A stretch of DNA of 64,000 nt from Azonexus hydrophilus DSM 23864. Its GTDB lineage: Bacteria; Pseudomonadota; Gammaproteobacteria; Burkholderiales; Rhodocyclaceae. Positions 1 to 8,472 of this stretch are shown in pieces; position 1 is the stretch's first letter, and every line of letters starts with the position of its first letter. The notes under the pieces were generated by a model, which worked only from the letters and a program-made list of their open reading frames with translations, did no database searches and was not told the DNA's origin. The stretch covers positions 585,209 through 649,208 of the forward strand of contig NZ_KE386925.1 of assembly GCF_000429605.1 (NCBI RefSeq), written 5' to 3'. The position numbers and the translations under genes were made by a program.

Positions 1-1998
1 CAGCCGAAAGTGGCGCTCGACGCCAACGGCCGGGCGACGCTGCGCGTGCCGCTCAACGATGCACTCAGCGAGTTCAAGCTGGTCGCTGTCGCCAGCGCCG
101 GCAGCGCGCTGTTCGGCACCGGCAGCGCCAGCATCCGCAGCAGGCAGGACCTCCAGATCATCTCCGGCCTGCCGCCGCTGGTCCGCGAAGGCGACCGCTA
201 CACGGCAATGCTGACGCTGCGCAACGGCACCGCCCGGGCGATGAATCTCACGGTCGACGGCAAAAACGGGGCAAAAACGCTGGCGGCGCAGAAACTGACG
301 CTGGCACCGGAAAGCGCCGGCGAACTGCGCTGGCCGATGCAGGCCGGCGAAGGCATTACGGCGGAAACCTGGGAATTCACCGCGCGCGAAGACGGCGGCA
401 AGGCGGCCGACACGCTGCGCATCACCCAGCAGGTGGCGCCGGCGGTACCGGTCACCGTCCAGCACGCCAGCTTCCAGCGCGTCGACGGCGACATCCGCTT
501 GGCGGTGACCCTGCCGACCGGCGCCCTGCCCGGCAAGGGCGGCATAGAGGTCGCGCTGTCGCCCAAGCTGGCGACGCCGCCGCCCGGCCTGCTGCGCTTC
601 TTCGCCGATTACCCCTATGCCTGCCTGGAACAGAAGACCTCGGTCGCCGTCGGCCTGCACGACCCGGCGCGCTGGCAGCAGATCGCCGACACCCTGCCCG
701 GCTACCTCGACGACAACGGCCTGGCTGCCTACTTCCCCGGCCTGGCCGGCAGCCCGACGCTGACCGCCTACCTGCTCGACGTGGTCACGCTGGCCGGCTT
801 CCCGCTGCCGGAAGACAGCCGCCGGCGCATGCTGCAGGGCCTGAACGCCTTCGTCGACGGCCGCCTAAAGCGCGACGAATGGGCGCCCGGCTTTGCCGGC
901 GACGTGCGCCTGCACCGCCGGCTCAATGCTTTACAGGCACTGGTCCGCCAGGGCGAGAAGCCGCAGCGCGCGGCAGCGGCGCTCGACATCGACCCGCAGC
1001 TGCTGCCAACGGCGGCGCTGATCGACTGGACGCTGGTGCTCAAGGCGCTACCCGACCTGCCGCAGCGTGAAGCGAAGTACGCCGCCGCCCGCCAGGAACT
1101 GCGCAACCGCCTCGGCTACGCCGGCAGCCGGCTGGTCTTCGCCAACGAGCGCGCCGACTACGGCTGGTGGATGATGGCCAGCGCCGACGCCAACGCCTTC
1201 CGCCTGATCGAGGCGATGCTCGATGACGCTGACTGGCAGGCCGACCTGCCGCGCCTGCTGCAAGGCGCGCTCGAACGCCAGCAACGCGGCCGCTGGCTGA
1301 CGACCACGGCCAACGCCTGGGCGCGGGTCACCCTCGACAGCTTCGCGCAGAAGTTCGAGCGCGAGGCAGTCGGCGGCGTCACCAAGGCGACGCTGGCCCC
1401 GGCCAGTGCCGAATTCGACTGGAAGAGCGCCGACGACAAGCCGCTGGCGCTACCCTGGCCGGCCAAGCCCGGCAAGGACGACGCACTGGCGCTCAGCCAC
1501 GCCGGCAGCGGCAAGCCCTGGGCCAACGTCCAGGTGCTGGCAGCGATCCCCGACGGCCCGCCGCGCCAGGCCGGTTACCGCATCCAGCGGCAACTGACGC
1601 CGTTGCAGCAGAAGACACCGGGCAAGTTCAGCCGCGGTGACCTGTGGCGGGTAACGCTGAGCATCGACGCCGATCACGACATGAGCTGGGTGGCAATCAG
1701 CGACCCGGTGCCGGCCGGCGCGCGCATCCTCGGCGACGGCGACGGGCGCGACTCGGCCATCGCCACGCGCGGCGAAAGCGACGCCCGCGAAGGCCGCTGG
1801 CCGAGCTTCATCGAACGCAGCTTCGGCGCCTGGCGCGCCTATTACGAAATGCTGCCGCGCGGCCGCACGCAGATCGCCTACACCGTGCGCCTGAACAATG
1901 CCGGCGACTTCGCCATGCCGCCGACGCGGGTCGAGGCGATGTACGCGCCGGATGTCTTCGGCGAATTGCCGAACGCCCGCCTGCAGGTCGGCGAGTGA
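1..1998 (+). CDS. Bacterial alpha-2-macroglobulin family protein (C-terminal 665 aa, 5' end outside window)
   Basis: Partial gene: the frame is open to the first base, so the true start lies upstream. The product resembles YfhM-type bacterial alpha-2-macroglobulins, periplasmic protease traps usually attached to the inner membrane. The thioester motif CLEQ is visible (Cys codon at 622-624, in the context YPYACLEQKTS), so this is a thioester-forming type. It is followed by the alpha-helical thioester domain and the C-terminal receptor-like region (MYAPDVFGELP near the end). In enterobacteria this gene sits directly before pbpC; here pbpC lies about 2.1 kb downstream, with four unrelated genes between. 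The stop TGA (1996-1998) abuts the stop of the convergent gene. Confidence 0.9.
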   Translation, partial: QPKVALDANGRATLRVPLNDALSEFKLVAVASAGSALFGTGSASIRSRQDLQIISGLPPLVREGDRYTAMLTLRNGTARAMNLTVDGKNGAKTLAAQKLTLAPESAGELRWPMQAGEGITAETWEFTAREDGGKAADTLRITQQVAPAVPVTVQHASFQRVDGDIRLAVTLPTGALPGKGGIEVALSPKLATPPPGLLRFFADYPYACLEQKTSVAVGLHDPARWQQIADTLPGYLDDNGLAAYFPGLAGSPTLTAYLLDVVTLAGFPLPEDSRRRMLQGLNAFVDGRLKRDEWAPGFAGDVRLHRRLNALQALVRQGEKPQRAAAALDIDPQLLPTAALIDWTLVLKALPDLPQREAKYAAARQELRNRLGYAGSRLVFANERADYGWWMMASADANAFRLIEAMLDDADWQADLPRLLQGALERQQRGRWLTTTANAWARVTLDSFAQKFEREAVGGVTKATLAPASAEFDWKSADDKPLALPWPAKPGKDDALALSHAGSGKPWANVQVLAAIPDGPPRQAGYRIQRQLTPLQQKTPGKFSRGDLWRVTLSIDADHDMSWVAISDPVPAGARILGDGDGRDSAIATRGESDAREGRWPSFIERSFGAWRAYYEMLPRGRTQIAYTVRLNNAGDFAMPPTRVEAMYAPDVFGELPNARLQVGE

Positions 1999-2382
1999 TC
2001 AGCGCAACTCGTCGATGAGTTGCGTCAGCTTGTCCTCGACCTCGGCCACCCAGCGCGCCAGCCGGGCGTCGCCGCTCGGCGGCGACAGCGGCTGGAAGCC
2101 GAGGCGGGTCGCCCCGTCCTCGGTGTATACGGCAAAGCACCAGGGCAAGGCCAGCCCGGCGCGCAGATCGGCGGCGAGCAGTTCCTCGACCGCACGCCAG
2201 CCGACGATGTCGAGCAGCAGGTAATCCTCGTCGAAACCGCGGGCCTCGCCGCGCGCCCGGCGCGCCAGCGCTTCGCCGAGATCGTGGCGGGCAAGCACGC
2301 TCAAACCCAGGCGCTGCAGCGCGGGTTCGAGTTCGAAAACGACTTCCTGGAAGGACTTGCTGCTTTCGGCGAGATGAAACAC
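1999..2382 (-). CDS. DUF302-like small protein
   Basis: A 127-residue protein with alternating amphipathic segments and a central LPWCFAVYTEDGATRLGF stretch that recalls the DUF302 fold, whose function is unknown. No signal peptide is seen. I chose the GTG at 2382 because AGGA lies six bases before it; a GTG at 2445, immediately after the stop of the upstream glutathione transferase, would give 148 residues but has no good ribosome binding site. It is the last gene of a three-gene minus-strand group with the rhodanese and glutathione transferase. The family assignment is from sequence character only. Confidence 0.6.
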   Translation of the reverse strand: MFHLAESSKSFQEVVFELEPALQRLGLSVLARHDLGEALARRARGEARGFDEDYLLLDIVGWRAVEELLAADLRAGLALPWCFAVYTEDGATRLGFQPLSPPSGDARLARWVAEVEDKLTQLIDELR

Positions 2383-2445
2383 GGTTTTTCCTGAACGATG
2401 GATCGCTGCGCAATGTAGCGGAATCCGGGCGCCCAGGCCAGACAC

Positions 2446-3078
2446 TCAACGCAGCGCCGAAGCGTAACCCTCCTCGGCCAGCACCTGGCGTACCGCTGGC
2501 CGCGTCAGCATGCGCTGGTAATGGGCAGCGCAATGTTCGGGCAAGGGGATATCGCTGCGCACCGCCCAGAACTCGACGTAGAACAGCGCTGCGTCGGCGA
2601 TGCCGAAATTGTCGGCGAACCAGTCGCGACCGGCGAGTTCGCCGTTGATCAGGGCGAAGCCCTGGTCGATGATCTGCCGGCCCTGCGCCTTTACCGATTC
2701 GTGATCGCTCGTACTCGGCGCGAAGCGCTCGGTGGTGAAGATGCGGGCAAAACCCTGGGTGTGCAGCGTATGCACGATGTAGTTGAGCCAGCCGAGCACG
2801 CGCACCTCACCAGCAATGTCGGTCGGCAACAGCTTGCGCTTCGAATAGCTGCGCGCCAGCCACCAGGCAATTGCAGAAAACTCGGTCAGCGCCGTGCCAT
2901 CGTCGAGCACCAGCGCCGGAATCGTGCCCTTGGGATTGATCGCCTGGTAATCCTTCTTGTACTGGTCGCCGGCCAGCAGATTGATGAACCAGGCCTCGAA
3001 CACCAGGCCGCATTCTTCAAGCAGGATGTGGATGCCGGTCGAACATGAACCGGGCGTCATGTAGAACTTCTTGCTCAT
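2446..3078 (-). CDS. Glutathione S-transferase family protein
   Basis: A 210-residue soluble protein with a thioredoxin-like N-terminal domain: MSKKFYMTPGSCSTGIHILL at the start, the cis-Pro region NPKGTIPALVLDDG near residues 49-62, and the glutathione-binding LTEFSAI near 66-72. An all-helical C-terminal domain follows. Length matches bacterial GSTs. The Ser/Cys-rich SCSTG segment points to a beta-like class. The start ATG overlaps the stop of the upstream rhodanese gene (ATGA), so the two are translationally coupled. The substrate cannot be told from sequence; conjugation or thiol-disulfide work is plausible given the sulfurtransferase neighbour. Confidence 0.85.
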   Translation of the reverse strand: MSKKFYMTPGSCSTGIHILLEECGLVFEAWFINLLAGDQYKKDYQAINPKGTIPALVLDDGTALTEFSAIAWWLARSYSKRKLLPTDIAGEVRVLGWLNYIVHTLHTQGFARIFTTERFAPSTSDHESVKAQGRQIIDQGFALINGELAGRDWFADNFGIADAALFYVEFWAVRSDIPLPEHCAAHYQRMLTRPAVRQVLAEEGYASALR

Positions 3079-3398
3079 GCCAGCGCCGCCACCAGCTTCT
3101 CATAACCGCCGTCGACGCTGAATACGCGCTGAAAACGGAAGTCGCTGAACATCTGCGCATAAGTCTGGCTGGCGTTGCCGTGATAGCAGTAGATCAGCAC
3201 CGGCTGCTCTTTCGGCAAGCGCTTGACCCAGGCCAGCACACGTTCTTCCGAAAGCTGGGCAGCGCCCTCGATATGGCCCTGGCGGTAACTGACCAGATCG
3301 CGCACGTCGAACAGGGCCAGACTGGCTTCCTGGCGGAGCAGTTCGGCCGCCTGTGTGGCGGAAATGCACTGGAAGGGAATGCGGTCAATAGCGTTCAT
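3075..3398 (-). CDS. glpE: Single-domain rhodanese (GlpE-like thiosulfate sulfurtransferase)
   Basis: A 107-residue single rhodanese domain. The active-site loop CYHGNAS matches GlpE (CYHGNSS), and the C-terminal FSVDGGYEKL motif is also GlpE-like. Family members transfer sulfane sulfur from thiosulfate through a persulfide on the loop cysteine; they are cytoplasmic. The start is the ATG at 3398 (MNAIDRIPFQ). The frame stays open much further upstream to 4106, but that part lies antisense to the DUF1415 gene and is not credible coding sequence. It overlaps the GST start by four bases. Confidence 0.85.
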   Translation of the reverse strand: MNAIDRIPFQCISATQAAELLRQEASLALFDVRDLVSYRQGHIEGAAQLSEERVLAWVKRLPKEQPVLIYCYHGNASQTYAQMFSDFRFQRVFSVDGGYEKLVAALA

Positions 3399-3509
3399 GG
3401 TCGATGGCCTGGCAGAAGATGAGCAGATGACGCAAAAGCGATGCCAGCACCATGAGCGCTGGCAAACGCCGGCTGGCGGGCATTGGCCGGCATGGCGCCT
3501 GTCGGATGT

Positions 3510-3538
3510 GCGACATTGTTGGCCCCCGGCGCTAGAAT
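3510..3538 (+). promoter_or_regulatory. Possible sigma70 promoter for the DUF1415 gene
   Basis: A TAGAAT -10-like element (3533-3538) lies 17 bases after a weak GCGACA -35-like element (3510-3515). If real, transcription starts near 3545, which would exclude the ATG at 3537 and favour the ATG at 3567 as start. The -35 match is only four of six. Confidence 0.35.
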
Positions 3539-3566
3539 GTCCGACACCCTCACGAAACCAATCCGC

Positions 3567-4136
3567 ATGTCTGACCTGCTGCACCCCTATACCGCCAGCG
3601 ATGGCGAAGCGATCCTCGACGCCACCCGCACCTGGCTCGAACGTGCCGTCATCGGCCTCAACCTCTGTCCGTTCGCCAAAAGCGTGGTCGTCAAGAAACA
3701 GGTGCGCTACGCGCTGAGTGCAGCCAGCAATGCCGACCAATTGCTCGCCGAACTGGAACACGAATTCGCCCTGCTCGCGACGACGCCGGCAGCCGAGCTC
3801 GACACCACGCTGCTGATCCACCCGCTGGCGATGAGCGATTTTCTCGACTACCACTTCTTCCTCGCCGAAGCCGACGCGCTGCTGCGCAATCTCGACTACG
3901 AAGGCGTGTTCCAGATCGCCAGCCTGCACCCGCAATACGAATTCGCCGGCAGCGACCCCGACGACATCGCCAATTTCACCAACCGCTCGCCCTATCCGAC
4001 ACTGCACCTGCTCCGTGAAAGCAGCATCGACCGCGCGGTGGCGGCTTTCCCCGACGCCGAATCGATCTACGAGCGCAACATCGAGACCATGCAGCGCCTC
4101 GGCCACGACGGCTGGAAAAAACTCTGGACCCGCTGA
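3567..4136 (+). CDS. DUF1415 family protein
   Basis: A protein of 189 residues with the DUF1415 signature LERAVIGLNLCPFAK near the N-terminus, followed by HPLAMSDFLDYHFFLAEAD and FQIASLHPQYEFAG. The function of this family is unknown; it is soluble and common in proteobacteria. The start at 3567 is preferred because a possible -10 element overlaps the alternative ATG at 3537. An ATG at 3483 would add 28 residues of poor quality. Its end overlaps the presumed start of pbpC by about 13 bases, suggesting co-translation. Confidence 0.8.
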   Translation: MSDLLHPYTASDGEAILDATRTWLERAVIGLNLCPFAKSVVVKKQVRYALSAASNADQLLAELEHEFALLATTPAAELDTTLLIHPLAMSDFLDYHFFLAEADALLRNLDYEGVFQIASLHPQYEFAGSDPDDIANFTNRSPYPTLHLLRESSIDRAVAAFPDAESIYERNIETMQRLGHDGWKKLWTR

Positions 4137-6298
4137 TCCGCCGCACCCTCCTGCTGATCTGCACGCTGCTGGCGCCGCTGCCGGCAGTCGCGCTACCGTC
4201 GTTCGACGAAGTCCGTGCCGCCTACCGACCCTCGGAAGCGACGCTGCTCGCGCGCGACGGCCGACCGCTGCACAGCCTGCGCGTCGACATGCAGGTGCGC
4301 CGACTGGCGTGGACGCCGCTCGCCGACATCTCGCCGGCCCTGCTGCGCGCGGTGATCGCCGCCGAAGACAAGCGCTTCATGGAACACGGCGGCGTCGACT
4401 GGCTGGCCGCCGGCAGCGCCGCCTGGAGCAACCTGCGCGGCAGCCGCACCCGTGGCGCCAGCACATTGACCATGCAGCTGGCCGGGCTGATCGAAGAAGA
4501 CGGGCAAAGACGCGGCCAGCGCAGCTTTCTCGCCAAGATCGGCCAGTCAGCCGCCGCCCTGCGTCTGGAGCAGAGCTGGAGTAAGGGCCGCATCGTCGAG
4601 GCTTACCTCAACCTGGTCAGTTTTCGCGGCGAACTACAGGGCGTCGCGGCGATGAGCCGGGCCTTGTTCGGCAAATGGCCGCACGGCCTCGACGACCGCG
4701 AATCGGCCATTGCCGCCGTCCTGCTGCGCGCACCCAACGCCACGCCGGATACCGTCGCCCGGCGCGCCTGCGCGCTGCTCACCGAACTGCAGCGCGCCGA
4801 CGAATGCCGTGGCCTGGAAGCCTTCACCTTCCAGGCGCTCAACCACAACCTGCGCGATTTACGCCCGGAAGCGCCGCAACTGGCGCCGCACCTCGCCCGC
4901 AAACTACTCGCCGAACCCGGCCGCGACCGGCGCAGCAGCCTCGACGCCGATTTGCAGGCCTTTGCCGTCGACAGCCTGCGCCGCCACCTGTCGGCGCTCA
5001 GCCGCCAGAACGCCGAGGACGGCGCGGTCATCGTCATCGACAACGCCAGCGGCGAGATCCTCGCCTGGGTCGGCTCCAGTGGCGACCTGTCCGGCGCCGC
5101 CGAAGTCGATGGCGCGACAGCGCTGCGTCAGGCCGGATCGACGCTGAAGCCCTTTCTCTACGCCCAGGCTTTCGAACGCCGCCTGCTGACGCCGGCTTCG
5201 CTGATCGACGATGCACCGCTGAGCCTGGACACCGGCAACGGCCTGTACACACCGCAGAACTACGATCCCGGCTACCGTGGCTGGGTGTCGGCCCGGCCGG
5301 CGCTGGCCGGTTCGCTGAACGTGCCGGCGGTGCAGACGCTGGTCCGCGTCGGCGCCGACGCCTTTCATCAGCGCCTGCGCGGGCTCGGTTTCGCCAGTCT
5401 GAAGGAAGACGGCGAATGGTACGGCTACAGCCTAGCGCTCGGCTCGGCCGACGTCTCGCTGCTGATGCTGAGCAACGCCTACCGAACCCTGGCCAACGCC
5501 GGCAAATGGACGCCGCTGCGCGCCCTGCCGGCCCGCGAGCCGGCAACGGCGCCCTGCCGCCAGGGCGGTTGCGAGGGGGTTTTCGACGGCAAGCCACACA
5601 CCGTCGGCACCCCGGCGGCGGCTTTTCTGGTCGGCGACATCCTCGCCGACCGCGCCGCCCGCGCTGGCACCTTCGGCCTCGAATCCTGGCTGGCAACGCC
5701 CTATTGGGCGGCGGTCAAGACCGGTACCAGCAAGGACATGCGCGACAACTGGTGCGTCGGCTTCTCGCCGCGCTACACCGTCGGCGTCTGGGTCGGCAAT
5801 GCCTCGGGCAGTCCGATGCACGACGTTTCCGGCATTTCCGGCGCGGCGCCGGTGTGGCGCGAAGTCATGGACCGCCTGCAGCGCGCTGCGCATACCCCGC
5901 CGCCGACAGCCCCCGCCGGCGTCGTCGGGCTGACCATCCGCTTCGAACCGGCGCTCGAACCGCCCCGCCGCGAGTGGTTCATCCAGGGTACTGAACAGCC
6001 GGTCGTCCGCGCCGCCGCCGGCCAGGCGTTGACCCGCATCGTCTATCCGGCCGACGGCACGGTGATCGCCCTCGACCCGGACATTCCGCCCGCCCGCCAA
6101 CGCATCCCGCTGCGCCTCTCCGGCCCCATGCCCAAGGGCGGCCAGTGGCGGATCAACGACCAGCCGCTGCCCGCCGGTACCAGCGACCGCTGGCTTCCGC
6201 AACCGGGCAGGCACCGCCTGAGCCTGCACGATGCACGCGGCACCCTGATCGACAGCAGCCGCTTCGAGGTCCGCGCCTTGCGCGGCAAACCCCGCTGA
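4124..6298 (+). CDS. pbpC: Penicillin-binding protein 1C (bifunctional peptidoglycan glycosyltransferase/transpeptidase)
   Basis: Class A penicillin-binding protein acting at the periplasmic face of the inner membrane. The glycosyltransferase (GT51) domain shows AVIAAEDKRFMEHGGVDW; the transpeptidase domain shows STLKPF (SxxK), SLNVP (SxN) and KTGTSKD; a C-terminal PBP1C-specific beta domain follows. The first ATG (4289) falls inside the glycosyltransferase region. Upstream the frame encodes LIRRTLLLICTLLAPLPAVA, a good membrane anchor, but has no ATG, GTG or TTG after the in-frame stop at 4016. A CTG at 4124 (GGA seven bases before) or 4133 is the likely start. From 4124 the protein has 724 residues, close to E. 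coli PbpC (770). Confidence 0.88.
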   Translation: MDPLIRRTLLLICTLLAPLPAVALPSFDEVRAAYRPSEATLLARDGRPLHSLRVDMQVRRLAWTPLADISPALLRAVIAAEDKRFMEHGGVDWLAAGSAAWSNLRGSRTRGASTLTMQLAGLIEEDGQRRGQRSFLAKIGQSAAALRLEQSWSKGRIVEAYLNLVSFRGELQGVAAMSRALFGKWPHGLDDRESAIAAVLLRAPNATPDTVARRACALLTELQRADECRGLEAFTFQALNHNLRDLRPEAPQLAPHLARKLLAEPGRDRRSSLDADLQAFAVDSLRRHLSALSRQNAEDGAVIVIDNASGEILAWVGSSGDLSGAAEVDGATALRQAGSTLKPFLYAQAFERRLLTPASLIDDAPLSLDTGNGLYTPQNYDPGYRGWVSARPALAGSLNVPAVQTLVRVGADAFHQRLRGLGFASLKEDGEWYGYSLALGSADVSLLMLSNAYRTLANAGKWTPLRALPAREPATAPCRQGGCEGVFDGKPHTVGTPAAAFLVGDILADRAARAGTFGLESWLATPYWAAVKTGTSKDMRDNWCVGFSPRYTVGVWVGNASGSPMHDVSGISGAAPVWREVMDRLQRAAHTPPPTAPAGVVGLTIRFEPALEPPRREWFIQGTEQPVVRAAAGQALTRIVYPADGTVIALDPDIPPARQRIPLRLSGPMPKGGQWRINDQPLPAGTSDRWLPQPGRHRLSLHDARGTLIDSSRFEVRALRGKPR

Positions 6299-6306
6299 TC
6301 CCCAGG

Positions 6307-7599
6307 TCAGACCGCGTCGGTCAGACGATGGATGATGGCGGATAGTTCTGACTGAATGTCGAGTTGCCCGTCCTGGGCATCGATCAGGCCATCCAGTCCA
6401 TCGCGCACGGTTTCCAGCAGATAACGCTCCTGTTGCTCGGTCAGGCCGAGATGGACAAAACGTTTTTCCAGCGTTTCCCCCAGGCGATGGATAGCCATCC
6501 GGGTTTCGGCCATCGACTGTTTCTGCCGCCCTTCGATGGCCGCGAGCAGCTTGTTGATCCCCGCCAGACTGCCACTGATCGCCGCCTCTCCCTGTTGCCG
6601 ACGCAGTTCCGCATCCAGTGCCCGCACCCGGGCATCGGCCGCCTCGGCCAGGATGGCCAAATTATCCCGGATCCGCCCTGCCCGTTCGTCGTCCCGCGGC
6701 ATGTTGCTGACCAGGATAGAGAGACAGGGGTAATTGACAATCATCCGGCTATGGAAGCCGACGATCCGCCCCATGTCGCGCAAGTTGGCGAAGGTGGCGG
6801 CTTCGAGGCCACCTGAATCGGGAAACATCCGAACCGCCTGCCCGGGCAGGCGCAGTTCCACTGCGCCGACGAGCTCATATGAAACCAGCGTATCGAGCAC
6901 CAGTTGCGCCAGTTCTCCAGCCTGCTGGCAACTGTTGAAGCGCTGCAGTGCCTGCAACAGCACGCCCATCTCGCCCATGCTGCTCATTGCCGAAAACGCC
7001 GTGCTGCTGGCCGATCCGACCTGCTCCTGCAGTTCGCAACGCTCCTGCAGCAGCGCGCGCAGTTCGGCATTGTTCTGCTCAAGCGCCCGGGTTCTTTCGG
7101 CGACGGCGGCTTCCAGTGCGCTGTTCTGGTCGAGCAAGGCCTGTTCGGCAAGCTTGCGGGCAGTGATGTTCTGCAGGGTCTCGATGGCGCCGATGACTTC
7201 CCCCCCCGGGCCGAGCACGGGAGCGGCGGTGAAGTACAGCCAGCAGCCCCGTTCTCCGAGCGAAGGAAAGAAACCCTCGGCTTCGTAAGCCCCGACAACC
7301 ACCTCGGAAGCCTTGCAGTGCCCGGCCTCGTAGTTGCGCATGGCCTGCTCGATCTCGCCGGCAACGATGTAATCAGCGAGTATGGGGCGCGGCGCCGCGT
7401 AAAAGCCACGCCAGTGATCGCTGCTACCGATGATTTCAGCTGCCGGAATACCGGTCACCAGTTCGCAGGCGCGATTCCAGTGGGTGACGCGATGTTGCCC
7501 GTCGATCACGAATGTCGCCACCGGACTCCCCTGCAACAGGGAATCAAGCACTTCCGGCACAAACTCCGGCGGGTTGAAACGGGGGCTGACGATGACCAA
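6307..7599 (-). CDS. PAS-domain sensory protein with coiled coil, no kinase or cyclase domain
   Basis: A 430-residue cytoplasmic protein: an N-terminal PAS domain (about 20-155, ending in the PAC-like IGAIETLQNITARK), a coiled coil (about 155-195), then a region without a recognised enzymatic domain and a second helical segment near the C-terminus. The middle contains LVLDTLVSYELVGAVELRLPG, which looks like a degenerate sensory fold. No H-box, GGDEF, EAL or receptor hairpin is present, so the output is unknown. The start is TTG at 7599 with GAGGT five bases upstream. It is convergent with pbpC and has an AT-rich 5' region shared with the divergent DUF599 gene. Confidence 0.75.
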   Translation of the reverse strand: MVIVSPRFNPPEFVPEVLDSLLQGSPVATFVIDGQHRVTHWNRACELVTGIPAAEIIGSSDHWRGFYAAPRPILADYIVAGEIEQAMRNYEAGHCKASEVVVGAYEAEGFFPSLGERGCWLYFTAAPVLGPGGEVIGAIETLQNITARKLAEQALLDQNSALEAAVAERTRALEQNNAELRALLQERCELQEQVGSASSTAFSAMSSMGEMGVLLQALQRFNSCQQAGELAQLVLDTLVSYELVGAVELRLPGQAVRMFPDSGGLEAATFANLRDMGRIVGFHSRMIVNYPCLSILVSNMPRDDERAGRIRDNLAILAEAADARVRALDAELRRQQGEAAISGSLAGINKLLAAIEGRQKQSMAETRMAIHRLGETLEKRFVHLGLTEQQERYLLETVRDGLDGLIDAQDGQLDIQSELSAIIHRLTDAV

Positions 7600-7683
7600 G
7601 GCGACACCTCATAAGTTACATAATCGTCAAATACATTAAATCAAAACAATGCAAATATCAATATTTTTGTTATTTGACATAAT

Positions 7684-7705
7684 TTTGACACATTGTTGTG
7701 CTAAA
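7684..7705. promoter_or_regulatory. Imperfect palindrome, candidate operator
   Basis: Within an AT-rich divergent intergenic region, the arms TTTGACACA and TGTGCTAAA are separated by TTGT; seven of nine arm positions pair. It lies 73 bases before the DUF599 start and about 85 bases before the PAS gene. No regulator can be named. Confidence 0.4.
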
Positions 7706-7777
7706 TTGCCTCGCGCCAAGCATGGCCGGGGAAAATCCCTAAGCCTGCCGATGACGAGCTTGTGGCAAACTTCCGCC

Positions 7778-8470
7778 ATGCATGCATTTCCCCATCTCTC
7801 CGCCATCGACTGGCTGGCACTGACCGTGTTTTTTGCCAGTTGGGCCGGCTACGCCTGGTTTTCGGAACACAGCGTGCGCGGTGCCGGCGGGCTGATCCGG
7901 ACCAGCCAGCGCTACCGGCTGGAATGGGCTTACCGCATGCTCGAACGCGATGTCCGGGTGACCGACTCGACGCTGATCGGCAACCTGATGACCAGCGTCT
8001 CGTTCTACGCCAACACCACCATTTACATCATCGCCGGCCTGTTCGCCGCCCTCGGCGCCGCCGACACGCTGCTCGGCGTGGCGGCCGACCTGCCCTTCGC
8101 CGGGCCGGGCAGCCGCGAATTGCTGGAGATCAAGCTGATCCTGGTACTCGGCAGTTTCGTCTTCGCCTACTTCAAGTTCACCTGGTCGCTGCGCCAGTTC
8201 AACCTGCTGTCCATCCTCGTCGGCGCCGCGCCAACCGGGGCGACCGGCGACCCGGCCATCGACGCCTACGCCCGGCAGGTCGCCGGTGCCAACAACCTGG
8301 CCGGCGACGATTTCAACCGCGGCATCCGGGCCTATTATTTCGGCCTGGCCGCTGCCGGCTGGCTGTTCCATCCGCTGATCCTGGCGCTCGCTGCCCTGCT
8401 GGTGTGTGTCGTGCTGTATCGCCGCGACTATCGCTCGGCCGCCCTCGACGTCCTGCGCGGCAAAGCCTGA
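7778..8470 (+). CDS. DUF599 family inner-membrane protein
   Basis: A 230-residue integral membrane protein with about four hydrophobic segments (IDWLALTVFFASWAGYAWF at the N-terminus, a pair in the middle around IYIIAGLFAAL and LILVLGSFVFAYF, and LILALAALLVCVVLY near the end). The sequence pattern and length match DUF599, whose function is unknown. Start chosen at 7778 (MHAFPHLSAIDW); an ATG at 7751 would add nine residues and one at 7649 would add 43 of non-membrane sequence. Two bases separate it from rarD, so the pair is probably co-transcribed. Confidence 0.75.
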   Translation: MHAFPHLSAIDWLALTVFFASWAGYAWFSEHSVRGAGGLIRTSQRYRLEWAYRMLERDVRVTDSTLIGNLMTSVSFYANTTIYIIAGLFAALGAADTLLGVAADLPFAGPGSRELLEIKLILVLGSFVFAYFKFTWSLRQFNLLSILVGAAPTGATGDPAIDAYARQVAGANNLAGDDFNRGIRAYYFGLAAAGWLFHPLILALAALLVCVVLYRRDYRSAALDVLRGKA

Positions 8471-8472
8471 CC

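Noticed and set aside
3075..4106. Long minus-strand open frame (343 codons) extending the rhodanese gene
   Set aside because: The upstream two thirds are antisense to the DUF1415 gene and read as low-complexity sequence; the rhodanese domain itself starts at 3398.
7674..7690. Two TTGACA hexamers as a promoter for the DUF599 gene
   Set aside because: No -10 element at 15-19 bases from either hexamer; the only TAAATT is 11 or 22 bases away.
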